DNA of 64,000 nucleotides. It comes from Sphagnum compactum (lineage: Eukaryota; Bryophyta; Sphagnopsida; Sphagnales). A program made the translations under genes and the position numbers. The notes beneath the pieces were generated by a model that saw nothing but the letters and a program-made list of their open reading frames with translations, was not told the DNA's origin and ran no database searches. The stretch is taken from assembly GCA_965153455.1 (NCBI GenBank), contig OZ234503.1, positions 13,087,118 to 13,151,117 of the forward strand. Reading direction: 5' to 3'. Positions 24,479 through 37,140 of the stretch are shown here, piece after piece; position 1 is the first letter of the stretch; every line of letters begins with the position of its first letter.

Positions 24479-24900
24479 GTAGGTCTAGGTTAGGTTACTT
24501 AACTAGACTAGATAGGTAGTATAGGCTTAACTTAACCTACTAGTTATGTTAGGTTAGGTTGGTAATTTATGCTTAACAAATAGGCTAAATCATCAAATGA
24601 GTATGGTTAATTTGACTACGTGTCGAATTATAATGGTCAATTTGATTAAAGGTTAAATCAGAACGGTCAACTTGACTAAACCCTACACATTTAATATGGC
24701 CAATTTGACTAAGCCATGGCCATTTTAATGGACGTTTGTCCATTTTGACCAAATCCTTGGCTTCACACTTGGTCAAATATGTCATTTTAGTCAAATATAC
24801 TGGTCAAATATAACATATGTTTTTCATGCCCCAAACCTTTAATCAAAATGGGCATACCTTTTGGTCAATGTGGACATTTGGTCAAGTTGGCTTCCTAAAA
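24479..24900. repeat. degenerate GGTCAATTTGACTA repeat tract
   Basis: After about 80 bp of CCTAGG-type sequence the words GGTCAA, TTTGACTA and TTGACCA recur in both orientations up to about 24,900. Similar tracts occur at 32,100-32,460 and 35,280-35,560. They contain many W-box-like TTGAC cores, probably by chance of the phrase. Confidence 0.55.
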
Positions 24901-24929
24901 AATCATGATTTTTTGTAATGTTTACAAAT

Positions 24930-26130
24930 CCATACAATGATGGCATCACCTTTTATAAACGCCCGACTTCACCCCAATTGCACTTGCCTATGTCACAACT
25001 TGTTTAATAGAAAATGTAACATAATGTTGTCCTTGGACAAGTTGTTGTGCAAAATTCCACAATGATATACTACATTCATAATGTTTATGAATGTTCATGC
25101 CAACTTCACATGATTTTGCCTAAAGGCGACAAGTCATGTTCGCCTTTCCATATCCGGCCCCCCTTATTGTAATAAGGCTCGATTATCTGTAATGGGAGAG
25201 TATTTCATGTTGTAATCCAATATTTTTCAAAGAGTTCCCCCATTCCACCACAATGTGTATACCTCCATGGTTTCTATGTGGATGGCAAGGAATTTGATAA
25301 CACCTAGATGTTCACACAAGCATGTTAAGGCTTCCATTAATTGTTGCTTACGTGCTTCTCACTTGTCATCCGTCTTTGGTGTCTTCCCCACCAACTCAAT
25401 CATGCTTGGGATGTAATTAAATTTTTCAATTTGTAGCTTGTGCACCACACCATAACCACCTTAATTGTTTCCACTTGACAATGGGAGCACATTTGTTATG
25501 CTTGGAATCCATACACACCACGACTTCCAATCTGGGCCAAAAGGTTTTGAGCACCTTCTTCCATGCATAGTGTAAGCCTCACCTTCTTCTTCAACCAATT
25601 CTTTTAAAATTTGGCCCACCATGAAATTTTCTCCCACAAGTTCGCCACTTCCATGGTCCAATGCACCTTGTCCTTTTATGGATAAAAGATATTAAACCAT
25701 TGCAACAAGTTTGTGACTACACTCAAACCATTTTGGAAACCCTTCAAAATTTCGAAGCTTGATGTATTATGAAAAATTGTCTAATTTTGCCAAAACTTTA
25801 TGCTCCATACCCACTTATACTTCTCTAGGCCATTTCCTTGCTTACTCACAAAAACACCGTCGGGGTATGCCATTGTGTGCTCCATGAAAAATGTCATGAC
25901 AATTTTTTGGAATCATCATGTGGTGATTTATTTAAGATCATTGTCCTCAAGCTTTTGATGCTTTCGGGATTGCGTTGATGAAGTGCTCTCTTCGCTAGAT
26001 ATTTTTACAGCCCTTTGCTTATGCATGGTTGAAGGTGGGCCACTCAAAGGTCTAGGGGGATAAGTACTAGAGAGTAAGTCTACAATATAATGAACCACTA
26101 TAAGTGTAACCAGTCTTAAATAACACACTT
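24930..26130 (-). pseudogene. kinase-like protein pseudogene
   Basis: A decayed minus-strand coding region can be followed across several stops and frame changes. An N-terminal part includes HKQRAVKISSEESTSSTQSR and GNGLEKYKWVW, and a middle part includes GELVGENFMVGQILKELVEE. The C-terminal part is kinase-like: YHCGILHNNLSKDNIMLHF matches a catalytic loop of the H-x-D-L-x-x-x-N type with the catalytic Asp changed to Asn. A one-base shift later CNWGEVGRL occupies the place of a DFG-like motif, again with Asn for Asp. Proteins of this kind occur as low-conserved kinase-like families in plants, often linked with mobile elements. It could be a transposon passenger or an old gene copy; the frame is certainly dead. 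Confidence 0.45.
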
Positions 26131-26540
26131 GTCAATTTTTAACTTCACTTAAATGTTCTTCATGTAATCTACATAGTGTGATGTAATATACATTCAAAAA
26201 TGACATATAAAAATATGAGTCAATTATATTAACATTTGAGGGTGAAAAAGGAGTAATTAAACACTTTTAACTGGCCCTAAGGAAGTCACATAAGAATTAT
26301 CAAAATTATTTTAGATTTTTTTGGAAGATTTTCATATTCATGTAGATTGAATAATTATTAACTTTACATGGTTTCGGATCATCATTGGAATTGATATATA
26401 AATACATTGTAAAATTCAAAATTTACAATTTACTTTCCAATAACTTTTGGATAAATATAAAGATAAGTTATAAATTTCAAAAAAACTAAATTTTATTATA
26501 AAATATATTATACAAGTCAAACATGTGATTAAACCATAAA
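26130..26540. other. AT-rich DNA, no gene seen
   Basis: AT-rich sequence with no open frame of note and no clear repeat. Confidence 0.6.
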
Positions 26541-26542
26541 TT

Positions 26543-26788
26543 TTGTGCAATTGTTGCATGCCATTTCAATTTCCGATTTCAAATCCTTTTTCCTTTAAAA
26601 GGAACAAAGGAGTTGGGTGTGGTTCATTTTACTATGGACGCACCCCAAATGATGTGTGGGATAACTTATTTCAAGGGTTTCGATTAAATTTTCCACCCGA
26701 TGGTTGTTTGCCTAATTGTCCACATGATGACATTGTTGAAATCTTAGATGACAAAAAACCCAAAATCTTTCCAAACATTAATTGTTAA
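26543..26788 (+). pseudogene. possible short coding relic, unrecognised
   Basis: An open frame of 81 codons begins at TTG, not ATG. It has varied composition unlike the surrounding AT-rich DNA (GCGSFYYGRTPNDVWDNLF, LPNCPHDDIVEILDDKKP). It may be a fragment of a transposon or gene exon. No family is recognised. Confidence 0.25.
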
Positions 26789-26989
26789 AAACAATTAGAG
26801 TCTCAAAAAGTCAAAGTTAAATGTGTTCCAAAATTTTCACAAAAATGCAAAAAAAATCACCCTTCACCAAAGACTTGATCACCTCAACTCACCCAAGGTT
26901 CCACACAATGGTTGTAAGGGGGCAACCAAAACAAAAAACTTAAATGAGAATAAAAATGTTCAAAAATGAATCAAGAGTTTCATTTTTAA

Positions 26990-27660
26990 ATCTCATATAC
27001 CTTCAAAAACATTTTCCAAAATCGGTCACCATCAAATAACTGAAAAAAATTTGGTTGTCATCTGATGATTCTTAAATGGTGACCGAAAATGCCAACATAT
27101 CCATCATGGGCAAACGAAATTCATAACCACCGTCCAATGGTGGCTGAATTTAATTAGTGTCATTGAATGGTACACGACTATGGCAACTGAAAGGGTTTCA
27201 ATCGTTAGGCCCCTATGACAACCAAAAACCTTTCAATCACCACAATGTCTTTCCCCTCCCCCTAACCCCGAGTTTTTTTGTCCCTTCTTCACTTTCCCCC
27301 CCTGATGGTGACCGAAACCCTTTTGGTTGCCATGTTGTGTGATCCCTTCATAAAAAAAACTAGTGTTGCTGATGGGAACCCATTGGGAATTTAAATGAAA
27401 CATGTTGGGAACAAATGGGAAAATGAAACACAATCCTTCCTTGTTGGGAGCAAAAATTGACACAATTTTGTAACACATATTTTTAGTTAAAGATACCCCA
27501 AAGTAAAGGCACCTAGAGGATTTAGCGATTGAAAAAATTTGGTCGTCATTTGACAACATTTGCATGTACCAACCACACTTGTAAAAAGTTGTTGAACTTT
27601 TTCAGTCAATGACTATCCACACCCAAATCTTTTCGATCACCAATGGGCCGTGTGGACAAT
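26990..27660. repeat. degenerate GGTCGCCATTTGGTGACC repeat tract
   Basis: Words such as GGTCACCA, GGTGACCGAAA, TGGTTGCCAT and CAACCAAAA recur in both orientations. The same phrase returns at 29,210-29,830. Confidence 0.55.
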
Positions 27661-29210
27661 TGGTGTTAATGGGTTTTCTTCCCACTAAGGTTTTTTTAAC
27701 TTCTAAATTTCTAGCAATAGGTTCTTAATACAACAAACATGTACATTTAAATTAACAAAACTAGAACTATTTACAATTCCTAAACTAACATGTACTCAAT
27801 TTGCACATAGTTTCAAAAACAATATTGCTGAAACAAAACTGTTTTCATATTTTAATGAAAGAAAAACACAAAATCAAATTAACATCAAAAGTCTCCCACT
27901 TGATGCAAATCTCCTTTCCTAAATTCTAAATAGGTATAAACTACTCAATGCTAATAGGTACTCCAACTTGTAGTGAAAATACAAAGTTGTATTGAGAAAT
28001 CAAAGTTTATACATTAGAGATTTCAAAAAGCAAGTATGGAAAGTAGAGATCTAATGTGGGTCCAAATGACATATAACAAGCCAATGTGTTTACTTTGCAT
28101 TTAAGATTATTGTCCTTTTAAGGTCCTTTTCCCAAAAAAACATGTTTTCCTCAAAAGGAATTTTCAAATGAAATGTTTTGAAACTTTTTATATATTGTAT
28201 TTATAGTTTCCCCGATATGTCATTTTTTTTTTTACATTCAACTTTGGAGAAATATGAATTTTTGAAAGTGCACAGATTTTTTTAGATTTTTTGTTTTGTC
28301 TTGAAAATATGGCATAATTTCAAATCATACCAAAACATGTTAACACTTTCAAGTTTAATTTTTTATGTTATAAGCTACAAGTGTTCTTTAAACAACATAT
28401 ACATTGCATCACATTTACATGTCGAAAAATATTCATGAACTTTTCTAAAACCTTAATTTTTGATAAACACAAAATCAAAAAATCTGAAAATTTGCATTTT
28501 TTTTAGATGTGTCTAATAGTACCCTATTATTATAAAAATATTAAGGATGAAATAAATTATATTATGAAAACTAAAAGGCCCTTTATGAAAGTAATGTCAT
28601 TAAATGAAGTTATTAAACATCTTTTATTAAAACCAAACTTTGACATTGGAATTTTGTTTGATTCATTTTAGATTTTTCAATATTCATATCATTCAATAAG
28701 CACAATTTTCCATGATTCACATGCCATTAAAGTGGCAACACATAGACAAATGTAATAAGAATTGTAGAAAAGTTAACGTTTTAACATCAACTTTGGTTCA
28801 TTTGAATTCATATGCACCCATGTCTCTCATTTTTTGCCATCCTTCCTTTATATTCTAAATTTTAATTTTGAAATGCCTCGTGCAAATCACCCAAACAATA
28901 ACTAGTTAATAAAACACCTTGTTTTAATCAACTAATAGAAATTAACTAGTAAAATTGTAAGAAACAATCATAATTGTTGATAAAATACTTTGTTCTAACC
29001 AACTAATAAAAACTAGCTAGTAAAATTGTTATGAACAGTCAAAATTTTCAAAATTTGCTACCTGAACACTGTTAACTACTTGTTTTACCAACTACCTGTT
29101 CTGCCAACTATAGATTTTACAAACTACTGATTGAACAGGTGTCACCAATTTAACATGTGTCATTGGTTTAGTTACTAGTAATTCAAGTACTAGTTCACAA
29201 AAAGTTTTGG
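27660..29210. other. AT-rich intergenic DNA, no gene seen
   Basis: No coding character is seen. A short imperfect duplication (AACTAGTTAATAAAACACCTTG and AACTAGCTAGTAAAATTG words) lies around 28,900-29,040. Confidence 0.55.
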
Positions 29211-30180
29211 TTAATAGTTGATGACCAAAAAAATTTGGTCGGCATTCCAAAAGTCTTAAGGCGATTAAACAATTTTGGTCGCCAACTAGAAACTATATAA
29301 TTGGCAATTGAAAAAATATGGTCACCAATTGGCTGATTATATAATGGGCAACCAAAGGTGACCAAAATTTAAGAGGTTCAGCCTTGAAATCCAGCACATA
29401 ATTGTTTCACAATTAACATTATGAACTTTAAAGCCCTTTAAAGGACTCCCACTTTCTTGTAAGTGTATGCCACTGATTGCTTAGAGCAAGTAAATTTCTC
29501 ACACATAAGGAAGAAAATACATGAAATCACAAAAGTGTGGGTCTTATAGTGGACCTCCAGATGCCCAAAGCCCCAGAACCGAGCTAAGGCTTGTTCTGGT
29601 CGATTCGATCGCCATCAAATGCACAATTTACGTGTCGAGCCCAGTTTAGCGGCCCAGATTCGTTTGCAAGAAAAAATTTCGGTCACCATCTGGTGACTTG
29701 TAGGAATTGTGGACTCAGGGCCATAGGATGGTGACTAAAAAGTGGTTCAGTCGCCACCAAACCACACCATTGTGTCAAATGGTGATTTAAGGCAACTAAA
29801 ACATGTTTGGTCACCATTAATCATGGATGATGTGAACAGAAGGAAAGTGATTAAGGGCCATGGCACGAAAGGAAAATGGCATGAAGTTTAAAGCTCAAAG
29901 CACTTGAAAACCCAACAATTGTAACAAATGTTAGATGACACAACTTTCCCTAACCTTGGTCATACATGTTATGTTTACAATATGTGTGGTGGTGCCATAT
30001 CAACAAGAATTGGCCATTTTCTAGGCATGAGACGCATAGGAAAAATAATTTTGCCCAGTATATAAGTTGTATGGATGAACATATGAAAACATGCATGTTG
30101 GAGGTGCACATGGCCATGGCACGGAGCCATTTTTTTCCAAAAACCAAGTGCTTTTAACTATGGCACAAATGGTTTATGCA
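29210..30180. repeat. second GGTCGCCA-type tract and flank
   Basis: To about 29,830 the sequence repeats GGTCACCAATTGG, TTGGTCGCCA and GGCAACCAAAA in both orientations. The rest to 30,180 is ordinary; overlapping open frames on both strands at 29,950-30,157 are not supported. Confidence 0.5.
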
Positions 30181-32110
30181 GAGGTGGTGCTTGGGGTTCA
30201 AATCAATTAAAGGACTGTTCATGCCCAACAAATTGGCAATGTGCCTTTGTACCAACCAAATAGATTTGCGGTGGCAATTAATCCATTAGTTCCCCACCCA
30301 ACTCCTACAATAGTTCCTCCAATTTTTATAGGACGACCCCAAGTTCCTCCAAAATCTATCCTTATCACTCCCCTTTTCTCTTTTTAACCGGTACCACTAA
30401 TACCGATAAGTATTTCTTGTATTCAATATTTGGATCTTGTGATGAACAACCAAATCGTTCAATGCTTTTGGGAGTTCAAAGTCCCCTTCAATCACCGCTG
30501 AGCATGGACAACCCCATGGATGCAAAACAATTGGATGTTGTGGTTCAAATGGCATCTTATATGCCATTTGACACAATAAATGGTTAGGGGTGGTTGGCAT
30601 AAGATGCTAGCATATTGTCTTTCACAAGATGAGCAGACATTACAAAACATACTTTAGAGGTGTTGCGAGGGGAAATGGGTGTAATTTATATGTAATTTCA
30701 AGAGGTGACATTGAAGCATGATGCATTGCATGAAGAATTGGCTGCATGCTAAACAAAGTGTTTTGGGGGGTGTAAGCAAGATAAAGTGAACAATTTGATT
30801 ACCTTGTCAAAACCAAAACAAGTAGATCTAAAATAACAACAAAACCCATCATAGAATTATGGAACATTGAATGTTTCCATTTTAATGATTAAATATAATA
30901 TACGGTTACACTAATGTGCATTGATTTTTATATTTCAAAAGTAGGTTTTAAGTAGGGTTTTCGAAATACAAGTAGCTTTTGATGTTTACTTTTCACTATG
31001 GGCTTTTGGTTTCAAGAAGGTGAAAGTAGGTTCTTACAAAAAAAAAATAGACTTTGTTTTTTATGACTTGTTGAAACATATGTTAATCTTCATTTCCTAA
31101 CTTACGACATATCAATTTCATTAATTTTTTTAACCAGAAAGTAAGTTTGAACATGTATTTTTCAGTTAGTTTCAAATGTATTTTTTATCTATTTTTTAAA
31201 TTCGTTTACTTTTAATTCTTTTAAAATTAAATTCTTATAAACTTAATAGAGAAAACTAATGCTACTTGACACATATTTTCACTTAATTTGATGCTACAAC
31301 ACAAGGTTAAAGTGGAGACATCTACTTTTTTGTATACTTTATCTTGTCTTGACCTTGGGCTAGAACAAGCTGCTACCACTCAACGATAGGCATTGCAAGA
31401 GGCATTCGCAAGGGCCACTAAGATAGAAAATGAACACCTGAATTCCGTGGAAGACATTAAATGCTACCATCAAACGTTGATTGACATGAAGGTATAATCT
31501 CAAAGAAATGTTGAACCATTTGTGAAGGCAACCCAACAAAATTCAAACATGTATTTTTACATGCATTTTGGTATTCTCTTGAACTATGCAGATGGAGGCG
31601 GAGCTCATAAAAATGTAAGTAGAATATCGTGAAAATGGGAGATTTCAATCACACGGTTTGACATCATGGCCTAAGATATCCAAGATGTTTATTAATGGTT
31701 TACTAAATATGCAAAAGAATGCAAGCATAGATTGGGTGACACATCTCGAGCTTGATTGAGAATATGTCATTGTTGTGTCAAAGAAAACAAGGGAACTTTT
31801 ATGTCCCACACCTCAATCACTAAAAGAAAATTGAAAACATATGATTCGTTATATGAATGGTTTTTTAATCATATAAGACATCTATGACTAAAGGCCCTGA
31901 AGTTATTGTGGACAAATCGAAAAGGACACGAAGTCGTAAAGGACATGACATGGCACAAACCACATCATATTAATCACTATAGACAACAATATAGTCATTT
32001 TTGCCACAAGGGAACCACATGGCCTATGACATGGCAATTGGTCTTATGGGCCCAATGTGGCAAAAGAAACATAAGTGGAAGACAACGTGCACTACTAGAA
32101 TTCCTATTCT
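30180..32110 (+). pseudogene. decayed plus-strand coding region of unknown identity
   Basis: Several coherent segments follow one another on the plus strand with stops and frame changes between them. They are a Pro-rich part (NVPLYQPNRFAVAINPLVP), a helical part (EQTLQNIL), a coiled-coil-like part at 31,342-31,550 (ALQEAFARATKIENEHLNSV, with two in-frame TAG/TAA), and a part from 31,591 (SHGLTSWPKISKMFINGLL). The pieces probably come from one old protein-coding insertion, perhaps a retroelement. I do not recognise the family. Confidence 0.35.
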
Positions 32111-32540
32111 TTCAAACTGACCAAGTTGACTAGATGGGTTTTTTTTATTAGAAGACATGTATTTTTTACTAGAGGCCAAGGGCTTGAATGGCAATGGGTA
32201 TTTTTTAACTAATCAATTTGACAAGAATGACTAATTTGACAATTAGTCAAACTAGACATCTAATCAAATTGGACTTTAAAATATCACTTAGTCAAATTGG
32301 TTAATGGCCTAATCAATAAGACCACCCAATCTAGTCGAATTGGCAAATGCCCTAGTCAGTAAATACACCTATTATATTCAATTAATAGGGCTAACTAAGT
32401 AGACTTAGACAAAATGGCCAATGCCTAAGTCAAAAGGGCCAATTACAATTTATAATATTGGTTGGGTATCTTGGGACTACATTTAATATTTTGACTATGT
32501 TTAACCCATTAAAAAAAAGGTTGGAAAATGTAAAAGTTAG
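32110..32540. repeat. degenerate TTTGACTAA repeat tract
   Basis: Words such as CTAATCAAATTG, AATTAGTCAAACTAG and GGCCAATGCC tile the region in both orientations, similar to the tract at 24,590-24,900. Confidence 0.55.
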
Positions 32541-34225
32541 CTAATCATAACTAAATGAATCATGACCAAATTAATTATGATGAAACTAATTATATATATA
32601 TGGTTTATCTAACTATGGTTAAATTGACTATATTGAAATTAATTCTGGCTCAACTACCTATGAAAAACTAATTATAATTAAAATTAATAGTAACCACAAC
32701 TAATCTAACCATGGTTAATTTAATCATGTTCAATTAACCATAGTTTGTTTAATTGTATATGTTTTAACCATGGTTAGTTTAGCCATATTTATTTTAACCA
32801 TGATTCATTTATCCATAATTAATTATTCCATCATTGTTTTGGCCATATTTAGTTTAATTATGGCTAGTTTAGCCATAAGTAATTTAACAATTATAAATAG
32901 TTTAACCATGGTCAATTTAACAATAATGGTTTTAGCCTTAGTAATTTTAACCATGATAATTAATTTAGCATAATTAATTTAACCATTACTAATTGGGGAA
33001 ATTTTGGTTTTGCCATAATGAATTTAAACCATGGTTACTATAAACATAACTAAATTAGCCATATTTATTTTTAACATATTCTTATTTTACTTTAATAAAT
33101 TTAACCATAATCACTAGACCTATAATTAATTTAAACTATTGTTAATTTAACCATGGTTGGTTTTGCCATAATTAATTTAAACATTTTTATTTTAGCCATA
33201 ATTATCTCACTCATGTTTATTTTGGCCAAATTCATTTTATTTATGGTTAGTAGTTTAACCATGGTTGGTTTTTCCATAATTATTCTAACCATTTTGATTT
33301 TAGCCATAATTATTTCATTCATGTTTATGTTAGCCATAAATAATTTTTGCATAATTGGTTATTCCATAAAATATTTATTCATTAGTTTGTTTAGCCTTAT
33401 TAATTTTATTAGTGATTAGTTTAATCAAATTTATTTACTCATGGTTAATTTAACCATTTTTAGTTTAACCATGGCTAATTTTTCCATAAACATTTAAACC
33501 ATTTTGATTTTAGCCATAATTATTTCATTCATCTTTATTTTAGCCATAATTATTTCATTCATCTTTATTTTAGCCATAATTAATTTATGCATAATTGGTT
33601 TAGCCATAAAATATTTATTCGCTGGTTGATTTGGCCATATTAATTTTATTCATGGTTAGTTTAACCATTTCTAATTTAACCACAGATGGTTTAACCAAAA
33701 ATTAGTTATTTGCTGATTAATTTAGCCATATTAACTTCATTCATGGTTAGTTTGGCCATTTCTAATTTAGCCACGAATGGTTTAACCATAAATTATTTAT
33801 TCCTTAATTAATTTGGCCATATTTATTTGACTCATGGTTAGTTCAATCATTTCTAGTTTAATCATAAAATATTTACTCATTAATTAGTTTAACCATTTCT
33901 AATTTAACCATGTTTGGTTTAGCCCTAAAATATTTATTCATTGGTTAGTTTGGTCATATTTACTTTACTTATGGTTAGTTTAGCCATATTTATTCATTGG
34001 TTAGCTTGGCTTTGTTACTTTATTCATGGTTAGTTTCACCAATTTTTTTAAAATATGGTTAATTGAACCATAATTAGTTTAGTCATGGTTATTTTTCCAA
34101 ATTATTTTTAATTTCTGGTTGGTTTAACCATTATTAGTTTAATAATCATTATCTGCCATAATTACTTTAGTTGTAATTGGTTTAAACATTGTTTTACCAA
34201 TCATTAGTTTTGGCATAATTCATTT
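32540..34225. repeat. 1.7-kb AT-rich satellite-like array with 15-bp period
   Basis: The unit is close to CCATRRTTARTTTAA. In the best part CCAT begins at 32,768, 32,783, 32,798, 32,813, 32,828, 32,843 and 32,873, spacings of exactly 15 or 30 bp. The period continues with rare 3-bp slips (32,888 to 32,906) and then resumes at 15. Near 33,500-33,590 a perfect 30-bp dimer is repeated. Larger blocks recur (ATGGTTGGTTT at 33,153 and 33,261). About 110 units fit in the tract. The hydrophobic open frames seen on both strands (five-residue period, such as MAKIK, MVKLT) follow from the 15-bp period and are not proposed as genes. Confidence 0.9.
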
Positions 34226-37140
34226 TTCTTAAGTTAAATTAGCCACCTATTTAACTTATGTAATGTAAGTATGTGACTAAATAGCCTAAATACAATTAGC
34301 TTATATGTAGGTGTATATATTTATACATACCCTACTTATACTCCACTTATTTACCTATATTTTAGCTTATAGGTAACCTAGTTATATAGGCTAAGATGGG
34401 CCATTTATATACCTATGATAAATTACTAGTTGGTTAACTAAGTATTCACCTAAAATACATTAATGAATGTGTAATTACATAGTTAAATATTAATTATTAT
34501 TAATACATTGTTGATAATATATAATGAATTAGGTCAAATTTGTAAGGATTAGTTAAAATTTGGTTGTAATTATTAATTATAACTAAATAATTAGATATTT
34601 ATTATTATTATTTTAACTTAATTAACATACACATTTACCTACCTCTTTATTTATTTATTTACTTTATTTATTTATCTTACATAGTTATTTAAGAATAATG
34701 TTGTGTGAACTAAAAGGCTCTAGTGTTGTGTGGACATGAAAATGTTTTTCCCTCACAAAATATTGTCCCATATTGTTTGTTATCCTTTCCAAATGATGAA
34801 TAATATAAATAAGCACCATAAGCATCCAAAACAAGAAATATTTTAAAAAGGAAGGCCACTTGGGATGAACTAATTGAAAAAGCTCGACCTTAAAGGCCAA
34901 ATTCAAAATGAAATAAGATTTTCCTATCTAGGTCATTTAGGTGTAGGCTTAATTTAGGTGGTGTACATTTAAGCCTAATAAAGGTCATAGCTTAAATTGC
35001 CTTAACCTACTTTAGGCTTCTATACCTAGTTGTTAGTTATAAGCTCCTAGACCTAGGCCTAGGAGTTTAGGTTGTAGGTTCTTAAACATAGGGACTTTAG
35101 GAATAAGTATTTAATTTTAGGTCTAACCTAGGTTGCTTAGGTTCTATCCACATGACAGAGCCTAATGGCCAATGTTTAACTGCTACGTGAGATAGCCTAG
35201 ATGGCCAATGCTTAAATGCCATGTGGCATAACCTAGATGGCCAATGTTTAGATGCCACATGGCTTAACTTGGGTGGTCACTACTTAATTGCCACATGGCA
35301 TTTGTTTAGTCAAAATGGTGTTTGACAAATCAAAAAATCATTTGACTATTATATTGACCAATCAAAATGACTAGTCAAAAGTACTAGTCGAAATGACTAA
35401 TAAAAACTGTCAACTTAAGTTTGGTCAAAAAGTACATGGCCTAGTCACAATGGACAGGTTCGAAACAACTTGTCCAAAATGACTGACAGGTTTTTTTTTA
35501 TGCCTATCCAAATGAGTCTTTTTTTACCAAAATTTTTAGTCAAAAAATTTAAGAATTCTAGTAGTGGCAGTCACTTTTAATAATTCATGCAACACATGTC
35601 ATGTCCACAATGACTAATATATGACTAAAATAGACATCAACAATAAAAAATAATGATTCAAATGTGACTATTTCAATAAGTTTGTACAAACGTTGGATAA
35701 TAAATGATTGAAATACAACTACCCAACAACACATGTGGGACTTAAAATGACATGCACATTATTAGTACAACCTACGTGCCATTTGATAATTGACAAAGAT
35801 ATTCATGACTGATAAATTACCTTTGTCATATATTTATTGATTAAGAAATGACAAATATTTATGTATAATGTGTACTTATGGCAGTTAATAATTGGTCCTT
35901 ATTGTGGACCATGTGGCAATAATGTTATTTGTGAAAAAAGTTGTGCCAAAAATTCTAATCATAAAGTAGTGATAATTAAATATTGTGACTATGACATCTA
36001 GCACCCTAGGATTTTTGCACATGGTGGCCTATAAGTTGGACACATGGTCTGAATGGATTGTGCCACATGGTGAAATTTCATTTGTTATTTTATTGGCAAG
36101 ATGGATAGGTGGTCAATAAAATAAATGATTTTGCAGTGGCTTTGTGTTGATAAAGTGCCACTTGTCAATTATATGGAAGTCATTGTTTAGGACTTATGGT
36201 AGATTCCATAGTTATATATTAGTGATTGGATGTTTTCAAACCAACTATAAAAAAACTTAAGCTATCATCTTAAAAAATTCATATATAAGTCATACATTGT
36301 TAATTGGAATGAAGGAATTGAAACTATAATCAAACAAATTCCATTAGGTTCTGACAAGTAGTGAATGTAAATAATAAATGAAAGGACCCAAACAAATGGT
36401 CAACCATAGTAATGACCAAAGAAAATAGGGCATTTGGTACAATGCTACCAACAAAATGACAATCCAAGTTCTACCTAATAGTCACAAATACAATTTTTGA
36501 TTTTGTAAGCTACAGTAGTGATAAATCATTGTTATGCATTTGCAGCTTTCACATATTTCCAATTCCACAAGGTGGAAGTTCTAGAACATCTTGCACCAAA
36601 ACTTAGTCATCAGCTTCATGTGGGTGCATAAGTGTAATGTCACCCATGTGAACAACAACTACATTTACCTTCAACCAAAAATATGGAATAACATTACCAT
36701 GAAATGTGTTAATCCCCCAAAAGCCACTGATTTTTCCTATTACCACCTTCTACCTTGTGTTTTTGGGATTCTCCAACATCACAGACTATGTTATAACAAA
36801 CTATCCACATCAAAAGCTACCCATTAAAACACTACATTAATCTAAAACATTACATTTAAACATTCAAAAAGTATAAACCGACAAAGTGCTTCAAAGTATA
36901 AACCAAAAAGGTGCATTCAATTAAAGCATAAATCAAGGCCCTTACCTATTATGCACTGGTTTTCTCTTTGTTACATTCTAGAGGTGCAAATACCCAACCC
37001 TTCAATTCTTTCTCGGGAATTTTTTGCTACAACCACATCCAAAAAATGATGTTTAGCCATTACTTGAATGCTAACAAATATTCAAACAAATATAGAAAGT
37101 AGGAAATCAAGTGGCATTCTACTCACCTAGCCTATAATGT
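34225..37140. other. intergenic DNA with degenerate phrase tracts
   Basis: The region contains TAGGCTAA-type words (34,240-34,440 and 34,920-35,110), a GATGGCCAATGCTTAAATGCCACATGG repeat of about 50 bp (35,150-35,300, three copies), and a GACTAGTCA tract (35,280-35,560). No gene is supported. Confidence 0.5.

Noticed and set aside
24590-24900. Dense W-box (TTGAC) cluster as a WRKY-regulated enhancer
   Set aside because: The motif is the repeat phrase of the tract itself and occurs in similar tracts with no gene nearby.
29950-30157. Overlapping frames of similar length on both strands
   Set aside because: Complementary open frames without motifs are expected by chance; neither has supporting context.
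32770-33419. Hydrophobic open frames on both strands, resembling membrane or pentapeptide-repeat proteins
   Set aside because: They follow from a 15-bp repeat that stays in frame by arithmetic; there is no start context, no conserved A(D/N)LxX pattern, and other parts of the array contain stops.
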